Below, piece by piece: positions 7,996 through 15,862 of a stretch of DNA of 25,340 nt; position 1 is the first letter of the stretch; the number at the start of each line of letters is the position of its first letter. Made by a program: the position numbers and the translations under genes. The notes below the pieces were generated by a model, which made no database searches, was not told where the DNA came from, and worked only from the letters and a program-made list of their open reading frames with translations. The stretch is from Acidobacteriota bacterium. Lineage in GTDB: Bacteria > Acidobacteriota > HRBIN11. Location: the NCBI GenBank assembly GCA_030550225.1, contig JAUQPV010000011.1:1-25340 (forward strand), in the 5' to 3' direction.

Positions 7996-8011
7996 GGAAG
8001 CCCTCCGAGAT

Positions 8012-8066
8012 GGATACGGAATGCAGGATAGGGGATGCACGATGCAGGATGCAAGATGCGAAATGG
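8012..8066. repeat. TGCARGA-type heptamer run
   Basis: About seven imperfect copies of units such as ATGCAGGATGCAAGATGCG immediately upstream of cinA, followed by GGCAGGTTGGCAGGTGGG-type phrases to about 8118. Non-coding. Confidence 0.65.
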
Positions 8067-8124
8067 GGAAGTAGGGAGGGATTAGATGGGCAGGTTGGCA
8101 GGTGGGTAAATGGGGCGGCTGGGA

Positions 8125-8318
8125 CGCAGGCCTCTGGCCTGCGGGAGCGCAGACGTCCCCGTCTGCGGGAAGTCAGACGTCCCCGTCTGCCGGAATGTAG
8201 ACCTCCATCCTCGGGACGCCAGCAGTCATGCTGGCGTCTCATGGTGCGACCGGCCGGTCGCTCCTACTGCGGAGGATTCAAAATTTTGAATCTCGTCCCG
8301 GGGATTCAAAATTTTGGA
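8125..8318. repeat. cluster of six perfect small hairpins
   Basis: Consecutive perfect inverted repeats with short loops: 8125-8143 (CGCAGGCC stem), 8148-8167 (CGCAGACG stem, TCCC loop), 8174-8189 (CAGACG, TCCC loop), 8215-8238 (GACGCCAGCA stem, GTCA loop), 8246-8261 (GCGACCGG palindrome) and 8275-8292 (GATTCAAAA palindrome). A partial direct copy of the last is at 8302-8316. No convincing reading frame is present. The cluster lies in the 869-bp gap between cinA and the TonB receptor. Confidence 0.8.
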
Positions 8319-8365
8319 CGTCCCTTAGCCCGTCTGCCCAAATTCATCCTCATGACGCTTAATAA

Positions 8366-8408
8366 TTGCGCTTTAGAATGCAATAAAATACATTAATTAC
8401 ATGTATTT
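8366..8408 (+). promoter_or_regulatory. AT-rich promoter with overlapping inverted repeat
   Basis: TTGCGC (8366-8371), 17 bases, TACATT (8389-8394), in a markedly AT-rich island within very GC-rich DNA. AAATACAT (8386-8393) is perfectly complementary to ATGTATTT (8401-8408) and overlaps the -10 and start region, as an operator would. The only downstream plus-strand gene is the TonB receptor, about 460 bases away. No coding frame was found between them. Confidence 0.4.
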
Positions 8409-8470
8409 AACCAATACCCATGCGGCACGGGATTTGATACGACCATGTGGGTATAAGGCTGGGCGGGCGG

Positions 8471-8497
8471 GACGTCCCCCCAAAAAAAGGGGGCGTC
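8471..8497. repeat. hairpin with A7 loop
   Basis: GACGTCCCCC pairs with GGGGGCGTC around an A-rich loop (8482-8488). It resembles the other hairpins of this gap by its GACG/CGTC outer base. The A tract could read as a T tract on the minus strand, but within the loop, so it is not a terminator. Confidence 0.55.
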
Positions 8498-8559
8498 TGG
8501 ACCCCTGCCTTCCCAATGCAAGCCCTGGTTTTTATGATCGTGAACAACGCGGGACTGAC

Positions 8560-8712
8560 GCCGGCATCCGGGCCGGCTCCTGAGGATGACACCGCTATGA
8601 CGGGCGGTTCCATAAGGATGAGACCGGCATGACTGCCGGTGTTCGGATGGGATGGACGCCGCCGTCACTGGCGGCGCCAGGACAGGGGGACGTCGGGATG
8701 ACTCCCGGCGTC
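8560..8712. repeat. array of five hairpins, several with TGAC loops
   Basis: Stems at 8560-8577 (GCCGGC), 8591-8608 (ACCGC, loop containing ATGAC), 8623-8640 (ACCGGCA, loop TGAC), 8657-8676 (CGCCGCC, loop GTCACT) and 8689-8712 (GACGTCGGGA, loop TGAC, one T-G wobble). Spacing is about 10-30 bases. Stem sequences differ but stay complementary. Together with 8215-8238 (loop GTCA) they form one family. The remaining DNA up to 8851 shows no other feature. Confidence 0.8.
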
Positions 8713-8864
8713 CCGAGAGATCAGTCATTGCCCGGTCGTTACCGTTTTATTCCCTTTATCCATGGAGTTGTCCCGGGATCGCAGAGCCACGCGTAGGGGG
8801 GGAGGTGAAGGGTGGGAGTTCCTGATTAGAGAGGGGCACTCATCCATAGCCAAGGAGGTTCGCT

Positions 8865-11800
8865 ATGAGACACGCGTGGCTCTGGGGGGCTCTCCTGAGT
8901 CTCCTGGTCGGGGGACTCGTTTGGGCCCAGGAAAGTGCGACGACGGGTTCCCTTTTTGGGAAGGTCGTGGACTCGGAGGGGAAGCCCTTACCGGGTGTGG
9001 CCGTCACGGCCGTCTCCGAAACGGGCGTTCCCCGACGGGCTTTGACGGACGCCAACGGTGAATTCTCCTTTCCCTTCCTGACGCCGGGGCAGTACGAGGT
9101 CTTCTTCAGCCTGACGGGATTTGCGTCTTACAAGCTATCGGCGACTGTCGCCCTGGGTCAGCGGACGGTCTTGCGGGTGACGCTCCGGCAGGAAGAGGTC
9201 GTCGAGGTCGTGGCGACGCCCGTCGTGGACGTGACTTCGGCGAGTACCGGCGTGGCGGTCACCGACACCCTCATGCGGTCGGTGCCCGTGGGGCGCTCCT
9301 TCTCGTCGGCGGCTTACATCGGGGCGTCGGCGACGAGCGGTTTCGGGCCGGCGAACCCAACGATCGGTGGCGCCACGGGCCTGGAAAATACTTACATCGT
9401 GGAGGGTCTCTCCATCACGAACGCCGGCTATGGGGCGTTAGGTTCTTACTCGATCCAGCTCGGCTCGATGGGGTCGGCCATCCCCTTTGACTTCGTGAAA
9501 GAGGTCCAGGTCAAGAGCGGCGGCTACGAACCCGAGTACGGCGAGGCCCTGGGCGGCGTCATCAACATCATCACAAAGTCGGGCGGCAACCAATGGGCCG
9601 GGGACGTCTTCGCCTACTGGCGGCCGGCGGCCTTGGAGGGTGCCCGAGAGCACACGGGGACGACGTTCGCCCCGGAAGTCTATACGAAGGGCGTTACGAA
9701 CTTCGATGCCGGATTTGCCGTCGGCGGCCGCCTCGTCCAGGACAAGCTCTTCTGGTTCCTGGCCTTGGACCCGACCCAGGACCGCATCACCCGGGTCGCC
9801 CCGCCGGGCTTCCCCCTGGCCGACTTGGGCGACGTGACCTCGACCCGATGGACATTCCCTTACTCGGGCAAGCTGACCTGGAACGCCAGTGCCGAGCACA
9901 TCATCGAGGCGGTGGCCTTTGGGGACCCCGGCCGGCTCCAGAAGGGCCTGTGGTTTTCTCAAGCTTTTCTGGTCAGTCGTCTGGAGGATGCCCAGCTCGG
10001 GGCGACCTTTGGCGGTCACAACGCCCTGGTCCGCTGGACGGGCTTGTTCGGGAATCACCTTTTAGCTGAAGCGACGGTCGGGTATCACTACGACTCCATC
10101 AAGAATCGGGACTTCCTGAATCAGGATTCCATCCAGGACAACCGGGGTGCGGTGACCGTCCTGAAGGGCGGTCTGCAGGGGCGGCTCATCGACGGGACGA
10201 GCCGGATTCCCCAGGCCGTCGGCAAGTTGACTTACATCGTCCCCGAACTCTTGGGTCGTCACGAGTTCAAGGTCGGCGCTCAGTGGCAACGCATCGAGTG
10301 GGACCATACGTGGATCTTCCCGGGCGAGCCGAAGGAGTGGACCTACATTAAGACCGCCACGGGCGAGGTCAAGAAGATACGTACGACGACGGGTCATCAG
10401 ATTTTCATCGACCGGATCGACGACCCCGCCGTTTGCGGCCGAGTCGGACTGCCGGCCCCCTGCGCCCAGTTCAAACTCCACCGAGATGGCCACCGGACAT
10501 CACCCAATTCCCTGGCCACGCGGGGGACCTATTTCTCATGGTTTGCCCAGGACAGTTGGAACCCCGTCCCGAACCTGACGCTGAAGCTGGGCGTCCGGTG
10601 GGACCGCCAGACGCTGAAAGGGGCCGGGGCCGTCGGTCAGGAGATGACCATCAGCAACCAGTGGGCGCCCCGCCTCGGCTTCGTGTGGGACTTCCTAAAC
10701 GACCGGAAGGGGAAGGTCTTCGGCTACTACGGCTGGTTCTTCGAGAAGATCCCGATGGACATCGCCGCCCGCTCCCTGTCGTCGGAGACGAACATCGAGA
10801 TCCTGGCCCTGGCACCTCTGGACACGCCGGCTGAGGACTACTACCGAGTCCTGAATGACCTGTCCCGGCAGATTTTCGGTGGAGAATACGGCGCCGTCGG
10901 GATTCCTGAGTACGTGTGCGACGGGAAGCCGGGTTTCGACGTGGCCGGTAACCGTTACGACGATGACCCCGCCTGCATGGGTCAGCGCCTAAAGGGCCAG
11001 TACGTCGGCGAATGGATGGTCGGCGTCGAGCGCCAGGTCTGGAAGAACCTGGTCGTCTCGGCTCGATTCCAGCGCCGGTGGATCGGTCGGGTCATTGAGG
11101 ACATTCAGATGAACGCCCACGAGGATATCGTCGCCGGTCGGGCCGACTTCGGGACGTGGGTCATCACGAACCCCAGCGACAAGCTCGTGTGCACGGCCCC
11201 GATTTACGACCCGACGGGCTTCCTCGTCGGTTGCAGTTCACCGGGCCAGCTCTTCCCGAAACCCGAGCGGAACTATACGGCCTTCGAGGTCACGGTCACC
11301 AAGCGGTACAGCGACAACTGGCAACTCATCGCTTCCTACCGATGGTCCCGCCTGCGGGGCTTCTACGCCGGCTACAACTGGCGGGAGCGGCGCTACACGG
11401 GCGTCCTGGACGAACTCGGCCAGCCCGACCCCAACATCACGGGCCTGTTCGACTTCCCCTGCAACCCGGCCCTGTTCCCAGACCTGAGGGAGACCTGCAC
11501 GAGTGGCCCCCTCTTCGCAGACCGGACTCACGTGCTCCGCGTCTACGGCTCCTACACGCTCCCGATGGGCTTGAACCTGGGTGCCGGGGTGTCTGTCGAG
11601 TCGGGGACTCCGATGGGTAAGCTGGGCGCCCTCATCTTCTACCCGCCGGGGACCCGCTACGTCGGCCCCCGGGGCGAGCTCGGCCGGACCGATACGATCT
11701 TCAACGTCGACCTTCATGCCGATTACACCCTCAAGCTGACCCAGCGGAACCGCCTCACGTTGATCCTCGACGTCTTCAACCTGTTCAATCAGCAAGCCGC

Positions 11801-11954
11801 CGTCGATAAGGACACGGTCGTTGAGTTCACATACGGACAATACCGGCCCGGCATGACCGATGCGGAGATCCGGCGGATCAACCCGGATTACCTGAAGACC
11901 CGCTTCTTCTCACCGCCGCTGGCCGTACGGTTCGGTGCCCGCCTGTCCTTCTAA
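8865..11954 (+). CDS. TonB-dependent outer-membrane receptor, Oar-like
   Basis: A 1029-residue outer-membrane transporter or adhesin-like receptor. Signal peptide: residues 1-21 (RHAW then a Leu/Gly-rich core, cleavage near VWA-Q). Residues 28-107 form a carboxypeptidase regulatory-like beta domain (GKVVDSEGKPLPGVAVTAV, DANGEFSFPFL, GQYEVFFSLTGF). EEVVEVVAT at 110-118 resembles a TonB box. The plug domain spans about 118-240 (NTYIVEGLSI, VKEVQVKSGGYEPEYG, GGVINIITKSGG). The rest is an aromatic-rich beta barrel ending in RFGARLSF with a terminal Phe, as required for outer-membrane insertion. The start is clear: AAGGAGG at 8852-8858, six bases before ATG. It stands alone with no SusD, ExbBD or TonB beside it. 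The substrate is unknown; peptides or complex glycans are typical for this group. Confidence 0.93.
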   Translation: MRHAWLWGALLSLLVGGLVWAQESATTGSLFGKVVDSEGKPLPGVAVTAVSETGVPRRALTDANGEFSFPFLTPGQYEVFFSLTGFASYKLSATVALGQRTVLRVTLRQEEVVEVVATPVVDVTSASTGVAVTDTLMRSVPVGRSFSSAAYIGASATSGFGPANPTIGGATGLENTYIVEGLSITNAGYGALGSYSIQLGSMGSAIPFDFVKEVQVKSGGYEPEYGEALGGVINIITKSGGNQWAGDVFAYWRPAALEGAREHTGTTFAPEVYTKGVTNFDAGFAVGGRLVQDKLFWFLALDPTQDRITRVAPPGFPLADLGDVTSTRWTFPYSGKLTWNASAEHIIEAVAFGDPGRLQKGLWFSQAFLVSRLEDAQLGATFGGHNALVRWTGLFGNHLLAEATVGYHYDSIKNRDFLNQDSIQDNRGAVTVLKGGLQGRLIDGTSRIPQAVGKLTYIVPELLGRHEFKVGAQWQRIEWDHTWIFPGEPKEWTYIKTATGEVKKIRTTTGHQIFIDRIDDPAVCGRVGLPAPCAQFKLHRDGHRTSPNSLATRGTYFSWFAQDSWNPVPNLTLKLGVRWDRQTLKGAGAVGQEMTISNQWAPRLGFVWDFLNDRKGKVFGYYGWFFEKIPMDIAARSLSSETNIEILALAPLDTPAEDYYRVLNDLSRQIFGGEYGAVGIPEYVCDGKPGFDVAGNRYDDDPACMGQRLKGQYVGEWMVGVERQVWKNLVVSARFQRRWIGRVIEDIQMNAHEDIVAGRADFGTWVITNPSDKLVCTAPIYDPTGFLVGCSSPGQLFPKPERNYTAFEVTVTKRYSDNWQLIASYRWSRLRGFYAGYNWRERRYTGVLDELGQPDPNITGLFDFPCNPALFPDLRETCTSGPLFADRTHVLRVYGSYTLPMGLNLGAGVSVESGTPMGKLGALIFYPPGTRYVGPRGELGRTDTIFNVDLHADYTLKLTQRNRLTLILDVFNLFNQQAAVDKDTVVEFTYGQYRPGMTDAEIRRINPDYLKTRFFSPPLAVRFGARLSF

Positions 11955-11968
11955 AATGAACACGGAAT

Positions 11969-12007
11969 CGGGGGTGCCCTGCCGTCTCACCCGGCGGGGC
12001 GCCCCCG
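11969..12007. terminator. 16-bp GC-rich hairpin after the TonB receptor gene
   Basis: CGGGGGTGCCCTGCCG (11969-11984) pairs along its whole length with 11992-12007, with two G-U wobbles and a 7-base loop. It starts 14 bases after the receptor stop codon. No T tract follows, so termination would be atypical; 3' mRNA protection is equally possible. Confidence 0.5.
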
Positions 12008-12111
12008 TGGACCGGTGGCATCTCCCTCCCGGCACCGCCCGTCGTGGCGGCGTCACCTCAGCGTACCAGCACTCATCACCCTTTGCTCTTTGCCCTATGC
12101 GCTTTGCCTTC

Positions 12112-13140
12112 CTATCTCCCCGTCTCATCCCGGAACGGTTCGATGTACACGTCCCAGTACCGTTCGTAGAACTCGATGGTGTGCTGGAGGCCCGTCCGGA
12201 GGTCTGTCCGGGGCGTCCAGCCCAAGCGCTCCCGGATTTTCCGGAAGTCCGTCTGGAAGTCGCCGACCTCGATGGCCTTGTGCTGGGGCGGGAAGGGCAT
12301 CAGCCGGATGCGGCCCCGACCCGTCAACTCGACGATTTGCTCCGCGATTTCCAAGACGGTATGGGTCTCCGTGGCCCCCAGGTTGAAGACCTCGCCAGCG
12401 ACGTCCGTCGCCGCCCCGACCCGTAGGAAGGCTTCGACGACGTCGTCCACGTAGTTGAGGTCCCGCCTCTGCTGGCCCGTCCCGAAGACGGGGATCTCCC
12501 GGTCCTCCAGGGCCAGCCGCAGGAGCCAGTGGACGAAACATCCCCGGGGAGACTTCATCTGATGGCGGGGACCGTACGTATTGATGAGTCGGAGGGAGAC
12601 CGTGGGAATCCCATAAAGGTGATAGTACAGCCAGTGGTAGGCCTCGGCGGCCATCTTGTGGATGCCGTTAGGGTCGAGGGGCTGGAGGGGATGGTCCTCC
12701 GTCACGGGCAAGCGCTGGGCCCGGCCATACTCAGACCGGGTCGCCGCATAGATGACCCGCGCGGCGGGGTTCAGCCGGCGACATGCCTCCAGGAGAGCGA
12801 TATGGCCCGTCAGGTTGTAATGCAGGTCGGCGAAGGGGTCCTCCAGGCTGGCGATGTGGCTGACCTGGCCGGCCAGGTTGAAGATGACTTCTGCTTCGGC
12901 GACGAGGGGCTCGACGATTTCCCGTTGGCGCAAGTCGGCGATGACGACTCGAACTCGGTCCTCGACGGGGTGGAGATTGAAGAGATGACCCCCATGAGCC
13001 TCAACGAGGGCATCGACGACGGTCACCCGGCTCCCCAGGCTGACGAGGGCATGGATCAAGTTACTTCCGATGAAGCCCAGGCCGCCGGTGACCAAAACGG
13101 CACGACCTTGATAGAATTCAGTCCACGGCGGAGGATGCAT
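12112..13140 (-). CDS. NAD-dependent sugar-nucleotide epimerase/dehydratase (extended SDR)
   Basis: A 342-residue extended short-chain dehydrogenase/reductase acting on a nucleotide sugar in the cytoplasm. The NAD site is TGGLGFIGS (18-26), followed by VVDALVE, ADLRQ and NLAGQVSH. Substrate-side motifs include RLINTYGPRH (184-193), QQRRDLNYVDDVVEAFL (223-239) and VFNLGATETHTVLEIAE. The catalytic YxxxK site reads NGIHK, so Asn158 stands where Tyr is expected, with Lys162 kept; Ser136 of TRSEYG may be the Ser/Thr. ATG 13140 has GGGGAG five bases upstream. It is the second gene after a GT2 glycosyltransferase (86-base gap), so an envelope or surface-glycan role is likely. The exact sugar cannot be named; UDP-glucuronate decarboxylase and dTDP-glucose dehydratase relatives are the nearest in feel. 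Confidence 0.88.
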   Translation of the reverse strand: MHPPPWTEFYQGRAVLVTGGLGFIGSNLIHALVSLGSRVTVVDALVEAHGGHLFNLHPVEDRVRVVIADLRQREIVEPLVAEAEVIFNLAGQVSHIASLEDPFADLHYNLTGHIALLEACRRLNPAARVIYAATRSEYGRAQRLPVTEDHPLQPLDPNGIHKMAAEAYHWLYYHLYGIPTVSLRLINTYGPRHQMKSPRGCFVHWLLRLALEDREIPVFGTGQQRRDLNYVDDVVEAFLRVGAATDVAGEVFNLGATETHTVLEIAEQIVELTGRGRIRLMPFPPQHKAIEVGDFQTDFRKIRERLGWTPRTDLRTGLQHTIEFYERYWDVYIEPFRDETGR

Positions 13141-13226
13141 AGGGACTCCCCAAAGGTCCCAGGTTCTGAGGAAGGGATGATAGGCCCCCGCCTACAGACT
13201 TGCCCAGGTGCCTGAGGTCCCTGGAT

Positions 13227-14012
13227 CTATGGTCCATAGTCTGGAATCTGGGGTCTTTTTTCCAGGGCCCGCAGGGCCTCGAGGGGAGCCCGACGGACCG
13301 GATGACGCCAGAGGTCCCACCGGAGCTTCAGCAAGTCCCGGGCCACCTGCAGGATCCGACGGGGCCGGAAGAACTGGGAGACGCCGTACCGTCGGGGGTA
13401 GTGCTTCACAGGCAATTCGATGATCCGATAGCCGCTGTCCTGGATTTTCTTCATCATCTCGACGCATACGACGCCACTGTCGTAGTGGAGGGTCACGTGG
13501 TCGAAGATGCTCCGCCGCATGAGCCGGAAGTCGCAGTCCACGTCCCGCAGGCGGATGTTGAAGAGAAAGCGGGCGATCCAGTAGTAGACCTTCCCAAAGA
13601 GCCACCGGGACCAGTGGTCGGCCCGCTTGATCTTATATCCGTTGATAACGTCGGCCCGGTCGATGTACTCGACGAAGTGGCGAAGCTCGGCGACGTCGTA
13701 CTGGGCGTCCCCGTCGGTATAGAAGACCCACTCCTTTGTGGCGTTCGTGAAGCCCGTCCGCAAGGCCGCCCCGTAGCCTCGATTCTGCGGATGGTGGATG
13801 ACCCGCACGTGAGGAACTTCCCGGGCGACCCGTTCGGCAATTTCCCCGGATCGGTCCTGGCTCCCATCGTTGACGGCGATGATCTCGAAGTCGTCCGTGA
13901 TTTCAGAAAGGACCTCGTAGGACTTACGGATCATGGACTCGACGGTGCCTTCGTCGTTGTAAACCGGGAAAAATACCGTGATGGAAGGTCGCTTCTGTCC
14001 CGACTCGGCCAT
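13227..14012 (-). CDS. family 2 glycosyltransferase
   Basis: A 261-residue GT2 enzyme with a GT-A fold. It has FFPVYNDEGTVESM (14-27), VNDGSQDRSGEIAE (47-60), NRGYGAALRTGF (77-88), the metal-binding TDGDAQYD (99-106) and DVDCDFRLMRR (157-167). These are typical of dolichyl/undecaprenyl-phosphate-mannose-like synthases and related sugar transferases. There are no C-terminal membrane helices, only a Trp/Arg-rich amphipathic tail (about 225-250). ATG 14012 is chosen because the conserved domain begins ten residues later. A G-rich stretch lies 11 bases upstream; ATG 14036 is an alternative. The frame continues to 14099, but that part overlaps the promoter. The last residues DYGP and the TAG stop come from a recurring phrase (see findings). 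Confidence 0.9.
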   Translation of the reverse strand: MAESGQKRPSITVFFPVYNDEGTVESMIRKSYEVLSEITDDFEIIAVNDGSQDRSGEIAERVAREVPHVRVIHHPQNRGYGAALRTGFTNATKEWVFYTDGDAQYDVAELRHFVEYIDRADVINGYKIKRADHWSRWLFGKVYYWIARFLFNIRLRDVDCDFRLMRRSIFDHVTLHYDSGVVCVEMMKKIQDSGYRIIELPVKHYPRRYGVSQFFRPRRILQVARDLLKLRWDLWRHPVRRAPLEALRALEKRPQIPDYGP

Positions 14013-14059
14013 GTGCAATCCGTCTCCCCCCTTCATCCGGCGGGTCATTAAGAAGAACC

Positions 14060-14099
14060 AGTATACCAAAGTATACCAAAGGCCGCTCGGTCCAATCAA
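14060..14099 (-). promoter_or_regulatory. promoter for the glycosyltransferase-epimerase operon, duplicated -10
   Basis: On the minus strand TTGATT (14099-14094), 18 bases, then TATACT (14075-14070), five of six -10 bases. A second identical TATACT lies at 14065-14060 because the 10-bp unit GTATACCAAA is tandemly duplicated (14061-14080). The start codon at 14012 is about 50 bases further on. Confidence 0.6.
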
Positions 14100-14235
14100 A
14101 TCTGTCCGATTCGTCGGATCAGACGGATTCTTTAGGGTTCCTTTAGAGCCGTAGGGAGCATAGGCCTCCAGCCTGGGACATCACGCGGGAAGGCTTGCGG
14201 AGGACGGGGGATCTCTGGGGTCTAAGAATAGGCTG

Positions 14236-14313
14236 TGGCGCGCCCGGAGGGACTTGAACCCCCAACCTTGTGATCCGTAGTCACACGCTCTATCCAAGTT
14301 GAGCTACGGGCGC
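14236..14313 (-). tRNA. tRNA-Arg (anticodon ACG)
   Basis: Minus-strand cloverleaf with acceptor GCGCCCG/CGGGCGC, discriminator G and encoded CCA (14238-14236). The anticodon stem is TGTGA/TCACA with loop CTACGGA, giving anticodon ACG at 14278-14276, presumably edited to ICG to read CGN codons. The T arm contains GGTTCAAGTCC. Flanks 14013-14059 and 14100-14235 hold no gene; a UUCG-loop hairpin (TCCGA stem) is at 14105-14118. Confidence 0.95.
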
Positions 14314-14604
14314 CCGGGAGGGATATGCGCCGGATGCACGTCCAAAAAGAAACATGAGAGGCCAGATGGGGACTCTTTCGTCGCCCATCCGGCCCTCGTG
14401 CATCCTGCATCTTCATGTCTAATCATAGTCCGAAGGATGGCCGGTGGCAACTATCCGGTCTCGGCGTGACTGTTCCAAAATTGGTTGGGAAATGGCTGGA
14501 AAAACTCATCCCAGCTTGCCGCGGCCCTAATCGGGGCTCAAATCTCAAGGAAAACCGCTTCAATCCTGCATGCCCGCCCGATTCGCCCACCAAAAATGAA
14601 ACAG
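14314..14604. other. intergenic region between truB and tRNA-Arg
   Basis: No convincing gene. It contains an 11-bp imperfect hairpin (GGCCAGATGGG at 14360-14370 with 14384-14394, one mismatch) and a short GTGCATCCTGCATCTTCATG phrase of the heptamer family at 14397. The rest shows nothing I recognise. Confidence 0.5.
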
Positions 14605-15552
14605 TCACGGCTCGGCGGTCGGCGGGGGGAAGTTGATAGCCGGATGAAGCCACTCGGGATACTCGACCCGGGCGATGGCGGCCAGGCGACCGTCGGTCGT
14701 GAAGACCCGCAGGTAGGGGAATTCCAGGAGCCTTTCCGGGGCTTCGATAAAGCGGAGCAGGGGCGGCAGGGGGACACGCTGGCCGTGGAGGAGCCGTTCG
14801 ACGACCCGCGGATGGGCCGCCAGACGGGGCCAGTGAGGTTCCACGTGGTCCAGGCTCAAGAAGTGGGGCGGCACTAAGGCCGGGTCAGCGAGAAAGTCCT
14901 TCAGGGCGATCGTCTCGGACACGTCGTGGGGCCCCCACCGGGTGCGTCGGATTTCGAAGACGACGGCCCCGACCCCCAGGGCCCGACCCAGGTCCCGGGC
15001 CAGGGCCCGGATGTAAGCCCCGGCGGAACAGTGGATGCGTAAGGTCAGGAACGGGGGGTCGTATCGAAGGACCCGGATCTCGTGAAAGCGGACGGGCTTG
15101 GGCGGCGGCTCGGGCACGGGTTTCCCATGACGGACCCACCAGTACAGGGGGCGGCCCTTGTACTTCTTCGCCGAGATCAGAGGCGGCACCTGCTGGATTT
15201 CACCGACGAAGGCCTGGACCTTTTCGGTGATCGTCGCCTCGTTCAGGTCCGGGGGAATGGGATATTCCGCCAAGACATGGCCGGTCCGGTCGTGGGTGTC
15301 CGTCTCGACGCCCAGGCGAAAGGTCGTCTCATAGACCTTATCGTAATGAGTCAGGATCGGGGCCAGGCGGGTGGCCCATCCAAGGGCCAGGGGCAAGAGG
15401 CCCTCGGCGATGGGGTCTAACGTGCCCAAGTGACCGACCCGCCGCTGTTTCAGGGCCTTGCGGACGGCATCGACCACGTCATGGGAGGTCGGCCCGGAGG
15501 GTTTATCGATTAGCAGGAGGCCATGAACCAGGGGCTTCGGGGCTCTTTCCAC
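14605..15552 (-). CDS. truB: tRNA pseudouridine(55) synthase
   Basis: Makes pseudouridine 55 in the T loop of tRNAs. The 315-residue protein has GLLLIDKPSGPTSHDVV at 11-27, the catalytic motif GHLGTLDPIAEGLLPLALG with Asp46, then KVYETTFRLGVETDTHDRTG and QVPPLISAKKYKGRPLYWWVRHG. CSAGAYIRALARDLG follows, and a C-terminal extension has a PUA-like feel. Two starts are possible. ATG 15558 touches the ribosome site GAGGAGG (15565-15559), whereas GTG 15552 lies six bases after it, so GTG is preferred; the difference is two residues. The start overlaps the end of the ftsB-like gene by 50 bases in another frame, indicating co-translation. Confidence 0.94.
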   Translation of the reverse strand: MERAPKPLVHGLLLIDKPSGPTSHDVVDAVRKALKQRRVGHLGTLDPIAEGLLPLALGWATRLAPILTHYDKVYETTFRLGVETDTHDRTGHVLAEYPIPPDLNEATITEKVQAFVGEIQQVPPLISAKKYKGRPLYWWVRHGKPVPEPPPKPVRFHEIRVLRYDPPFLTLRIHCSAGAYIRALARDLGRALGVGAVVFEIRRTRWGPHDVSETIALKDFLADPALVPPHFLSLDHVEPHWPRLAAHPRVVERLLHGQRVPLPPLLRFIEAPERLLEFPYLRVFTTDGRLAAIARVEYPEWLHPAINFPPPTAEP

Positions 15553-15862
15553 TTTCATCCTCCTCGGGGGTTTCCGAGAGGGGCACGGGGATGACCTGTT
15601 CGTCGGGTCGGGCGTACATGAGCTGTTCCCGAGCGATTTTTTCAATGAGACGGAGGTCTGTCTGGAGGCGTCGATTCGTCTGCTGGAGGGACTCGATCCG
15701 ACGACGCATCTCACGGAGTTCGGCCTGCAGTTGTTGCTCCTGCCGGGAGAGTTGCATCCACAGGGCCACGCCCTTCGGGTCGACGAAGGGCCAGAGCAGG
15801 GTCGCCAGGCTCAAAGCGGCGCACACGTAGAAGAACGTCCGGGCATTCCGAGGGTGCTTCAT
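15503..15862 (-). CDS. FtsB/DivIC-family septum-formation protein
   Basis: A 119-residue bitopic membrane protein. It has a short basic N terminus (MKHPRNAR), one transmembrane helix (about 9-25), a coiled coil (about 36-74, QEQQLQAELREMRRRIESLQ) and then the family-typical IEKIAREQLMYARPDEQVIPV. The C-terminal tail is acidic and Pro-rich. FtsB/DivIC bridges early and late divisome proteins (FtsQ, FtsL). ATG 15862 overlaps the stop of the phosphohexomutase gene (ATGA), so translation is coupled, and its 3' end overlaps truB by 50 bases. The frame open upstream of 15862 is only a shadow of the mutase gene. Confidence 0.85.
   Translation of the reverse strand: MKHPRNARTFFYVCAALSLATLLWPFVDPKGVALWMQLSRQEQQLQAELREMRRRIESLQQTNRRLQTDLRLIEKIAREQLMYARPDEQVIPVPLSETPEEDESGKSPEAPGSWPPANR

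Noticed and set aside
8401..8632. Overlapping small reading frames of about 60-110 residues on both strands in the cinA-TonB gap
   Set aside because: They run through palindromes in several frames at once, lack ribosome sites and resemble no protein; GC-rich hairpins explain the open frames.
14519..14570. CRISPR-repeat-like stretch ending in CGCTTCAATCCTGC
   Set aside because: Only one occurrence, no partner repeat nearby.
14415..14653. Small reading frames between tRNA-Arg and truB
   Set aside because: Both strands are open over the same DNA, no Shine-Dalgarno and no recognisable motif; left as intergenic.
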